7,195 nt of DNA from an uncultured Bacilli bacterium. GTDB lineage: Bacteria > Bacillota_I > Bacilli_A > RF39 > UBA660. Position numbers and translations under genes: made by a program. The first letter of the stretch is position 1. Every line of letters starts with the position of its first letter. The stretch covers positions 1 to 7,195 of the forward strand of contig CANQHB010000042.1 of NCBI GenBank assembly GCA_947623755.1, read 5' to 3'. Below the pieces are notes generated by a model. The model did not search any database and had not been told where the DNA came from. It saw nothing but the letters and a program-made list of their open reading frames with translations. This document shows, piece after piece, positions 5,716 to 7,195 of the stretch.

Positions 5716-5744
5716 ATTTTATTCTTAAATCTTTCCTCTGTTTA
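5716..5744 (-). promoter_or_regulatory. Candidate promoter of the CotD-like gene
   Basis: On the minus strand, -35 TAAACA (5744-5739) is followed by a 17-base spacer and -10 TAAAAT (5721-5716), about ten bases before AGAAAGGA. This is a sigma-A-like match. The AATAAAATA around the -10 differs at one position from the mother-cell sigma-K element CATAnnnTA, which I regard as chance in such AT-rich DNA. Confidence 0.5.
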
Positions 5745-5756
5745 GGTAATTATCCC

Positions 5757-5784
5757 AAAAAAAAGGCCTTTCATTTAAAAAGGC
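5757..5784 (-). terminator. Rho-independent terminator of ffh
   Basis: GCCTTT pairs with AAAGGC on the minus strand, followed by C and eight T's. The loop TTAAATG contains the ffh TAA stop codon, and the 5' arm is made of the final Met-Pro-Phe codons. Outside a T/C mismatch, AAA and TTT can extend the stem. This is the strongest terminator in the window. Confidence 0.88.
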
Positions 5785-7082
5785 ATTTTCATATTTCCTT
5801 GACTAATATTTTTCATCATAGTCTTCATTTGTTCAAATTGTTTTAAAAGACGATTAACTTCTTCCACACTGCGACCACTTCCCTTAGCAATTCTCTGTTT
5901 CCGACTAGCTTTTAAAATATCTGGATGTTTTCTTTCATAAGGTGTCATAGAACTTACGATAGCCTCTACATGTAATAACTCTTTAGGGTCAATACTTATA
6001 TTATTAAGTCCCATTTTTCTTGCTCCCGGAAGCATTTTTAAAATATTTTCTAATGGTCCTAATTTTTTAATTTGTTTTAAATTAGTTAAAAAATCTTCTA
6101 AGTCATACTTTCCTTTTTTCATTTTAAGCATTTGGTCTTTAGCGTCATCTTCACTAATTATATCTTCCACTTTTTCGGCAATTCCTAAAATATCGCCCAT
6201 ATCTAAAATTCGCTCAGCCATAGCCTCAGGATGAAATTCTCTTAATCCATCCATCTTTTCACTATCACCGACAAATTTTATTGGAATATTCGTTAAATGT
6301 CTAACAGATAATGCCACTCCACCCTTTGTATTACCATCTAATTTGGTAAGGATAGTTCCTGTTAAATTAAGTGCTTCATTAAATCCCTTTATCACATTTA
6401 TAGCGTCTTGGCCCATCATGGCATCAATTACTAAAATTGTCTCATCAATCGTTACATTTGCTTCAATATCTTTTAACTCTTGCATTAAAGCTTCATCAAT
6501 TTGTAACCGTCCAGCGGTATCAATAATTATATAATCATTATTATTTTCTTTGGCATAAGCTAAAGCTTCGTTTATTATATCTAAAGGTTTTATTTTTCCT
6601 TTTGTAAATACTGGAATATCAAGACTTTTACCAATTTCCATTAATTGTTCAATCGCCGCCGGTCTATATACGTCACATGCGACTAACAAAGGCTTCTTAC
6701 TATGTTTTTTTCTTAAATAATTAGCGAGTTTCCCAGCCGTCGTTGTTTTACCACTACCCTGTAACCCACAAAGCATTAAAATAGTTGTTCCTTTATTAAT
6801 TTTTAAAGGTTCATATTCACTCCCTAATAATTCTACTAATTCATCTTTAACTAATTTAATAAATAATTCATCGGGTTTTAAACTTTTACCCACATCTAAG
6901 CCTAAAGCTTTTTCTTTAACACTAGCTACAAACTCTTTTACTACTTGATAATTTACATCTGCTTCAAGTAAAGCTAGTCTAATTTCCCGCATTGCTTCAC
7001 TAATATTTTCTTCGGTAATGGAACCCATGCCACGAATATTTTTAATCGCTTTACTAATTCTATCACCCATATATTCAAACAT
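5775..7082 (-). CDS. ffh: Signal recognition particle protein Ffh (SRP54 homologue)
   Basis: This 435-residue SRP GTPase binds SRP RNA and signal peptides and hands ribosomes to FtsY and SecYEG. The N domain covers about 1-95, with LLEADVN at 38-44. The G domain has the P-loop GLQGSGKTTT (106-115), DVYRPAAIEQL in the insertion box, DTAGRL (188-193) and TKLDGNTKGG (246-255). The M domain follows from about 295, with a finger-loop region around KKLGPLENILKMLPG and the RNA-binding SRKQRIAKGSGRS (393-405). The tail is short with five methionines in the last 16 residues. The length is slightly under the usual 440-450. I chose the ATG at 7082: GGGAG lies nine bases upstream, whereas the ATG at 7091 directly abuts it, and MFEYMGDRI aligns with normal Ffh N-termini. 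It has its own promoter and terminator. Confidence 0.98.
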   Translation of the reverse strand: MFEYMGDRISKAIKNIRGMGSITEENISEAMREIRLALLEADVNYQVVKEFVASVKEKALGLDVGKSLKPDELFIKLVKDELVELLGSEYEPLKINKGTTILMLCGLQGSGKTTTAGKLANYLRKKHSKKPLLVACDVYRPAAIEQLMEIGKSLDIPVFTKGKIKPLDIINEALAYAKENNNDYIIIDTAGRLQIDEALMQELKDIEANVTIDETILVIDAMMGQDAINVIKGFNEALNLTGTILTKLDGNTKGGVALSVRHLTNIPIKFVGDSEKMDGLREFHPEAMAERILDMGDILGIAEKVEDIISEDDAKDQMLKMKKGKYDLEDFLTNLKQIKKLGPLENILKMLPGARKMGLNNISIDPKELLHVEAIVSSMTPYERKHPDILKASRKQRIAKGSGRSVEEVNRLLKQFEQMKTMMKNISQGNMKMPF

Positions 7083-7105
7083 AATTATCATCTCCCATAA
7101 AAAAT

Positions 7106-7134
7106 ATTATATCAAAAAAAAAATCAGCATACAA
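7106..7134 (-). promoter_or_regulatory. Promoter of ffh
   Basis: On the minus strand, -35 TTGTAT (7134-7129) is followed by a 17-base spacer and a perfect -10 TATAAT (7111-7106). The spacer is mostly the U tract of the preceding terminator, and the -35 box lies within its 3' hairpin arm. The predicted start is near 7099, just before the GGGAG ribosome-binding site. Confidence 0.65.
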
Positions 7135-7149
7135 GTTAACTTAATGCTG
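7114..7149 (-). terminator. Rho-independent terminator of the gene upstream of ffh
   Basis: CAGCAT pairs with ATGCTG on the minus strand. Across a small internal loop an inner AAG/CTT pairing is closed by TTAA. An A and then ten T's (7123-7114) follow. The stop codon of the upstream reading frame lies within the apical part. Confidence 0.75.
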
Positions 7150-7195
7150 TATTTCTTATATCTTCAATAAAATCATCCATAATTGTTAAATAGGA
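7136..7195 (-). CDS. C-terminal end of an unidentified gene upstream of ffh
   Basis: Only the last 19 codons and a TAA are inside the window. The visible peptide ends in MDDFIEDIRNTALS. The frame is open to the window edge, and a terminator closes over its stop codon, so it is most likely the true 3' end of a gene. In many Firmicutes the gene before ffh is ylxM or ftsY. This tail does not let me confirm either, and it does not look like the usual FtsY C-terminus. Confidence 0.45.
   Translation of the reverse strand, partial: SYLTIMDDFIEDIRNTALS

Noticed and set aside
5716..5744. Sporulation sigma-K promoter for the CotD-like gene
   Set aside because: AATAAAATA misses the first base of CATAnnnTA, and such strings are common in AT-rich DNA. 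The sigma-A reading fits equally well or better.
5691..5774. Small RNA gene such as SRP RNA next to ffh
   Set aside because: The gap is only about 84 bases and is taken up by the ffh terminator, a promoter and a ribosome-binding site. No GC-rich SRP RNA helix 8 sequence is present.
5652..5846. 64-codon plus-strand open frame across the ffh/CotD-like junction
   Set aside because: It runs antisense through a terminator, an intergenic gap and two gene ends. The product is an unconvincing mix of Phe/His/Lys, and no ribosome-binding site was seen.
6343..6534. 63-codon plus-strand open frame
   Set aside because: It lies entirely antisense to the ffh G-domain coding region and is a shadow of a highly conserved gene.
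556..7195. Mycoplasma-type genetic code (UGA as Trp), suggested because no gene here stops with TGA
   Set aside because: All reading frames are intact under the standard code and the tryptophan codons I checked are TGG. Absence of TGA among eight stops is weak evidence in AT-rich DNA.
1..7195. Mobile element, CRISPR array or defence system
   Set aside because: No transposase, integrase, direct-repeat array, tRNA-flanked insertion or nuclease/helicase genes were found. Gene content is mostly housekeeping, on one strand and of even composition.

Overview
The window is AT-rich (roughly 30% GC by eye). It reads like a compact genome from the low-GC Firmicutes/Bacilli side. The evidence is A/T-rich coding sequence, Shine-Dalgarno sequences drawn from AGAAAGGAGGTGATC, sigma-A-type TTGACA/TATAAT promoters, Rho-independent terminators with U tracts, a Bacillus-type NusG, a DUF368/PopT protein and a possible CotD-like protein. 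A gut-associated, uncultured Bacilli or Mollicutes-like lineage would fit, but this is inference. The genetic code looks standard: every ORF is full length, and the tryptophan codons I checked are TGG. All genes lie on the minus strand, so transcription runs from high to low coordinates. No gap exceeds about 90 bases, and there are no tRNA or rRNA genes, IS elements, CRISPR arrays or long repeats.

In transcription order the layout is as follows. (1) 7195-7136 is the last 19 codons of an unidentified gene, closed by a terminator. (2) ffh (7082-5775) encodes the SRP GTPase and has its own promoter and terminator. (3) A small Met/His/Cys-rich protein with a CotD-like C-terminal half (5690-5343) follows. 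(4) popT (5290-4514) encodes a DUF368 undecaprenyl-phosphate translocase and uses a TTG start. (5) secE and nusG (4428-3616) abut without a gap. (6) A protein of unknown role with a transglutaminase-like Cys-His-Asp arrangement (3552-2668) follows behind a hairpin. (7) A short-chain dehydrogenase (2595-1843) sits between its own terminator and a weak promoter. (8) Two flavoproteins with an 8-base overlap follow: a BaiN/HI0933-type oxidoreductase (1761-556) and a COG2509-type FAD-dependent protein cut by the window edge (563-1).

The first half is about membrane and envelope biogenesis: SRP targeting (Ffh), the Sec channel (SecE) and recycling of the undecaprenyl carrier lipid (PopT). NusG is paired with SecE as in most bacteria. 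The second half is redox metabolism (SDR and two FAD enzymes) with no substrate visible from sequence.

The most distinctive property is how tightly control signals are packed. Terminator stems begin inside the coding sequence or at the stop codon. The promoter of the next gene is often laid across the terminator's hairpin or U tract, and leaders are only about 10-25 bases. Two hairpins stand out from this pattern: one directly in front of the Shine-Dalgarno of the transglutaminase-like gene, and one at the predicted 5' end of the secE-nusG transcript. I found no clear new defence or mobile system. The least explained items are the transglutaminase-like protein, the CotD-like protein and the secE-nusG leader.
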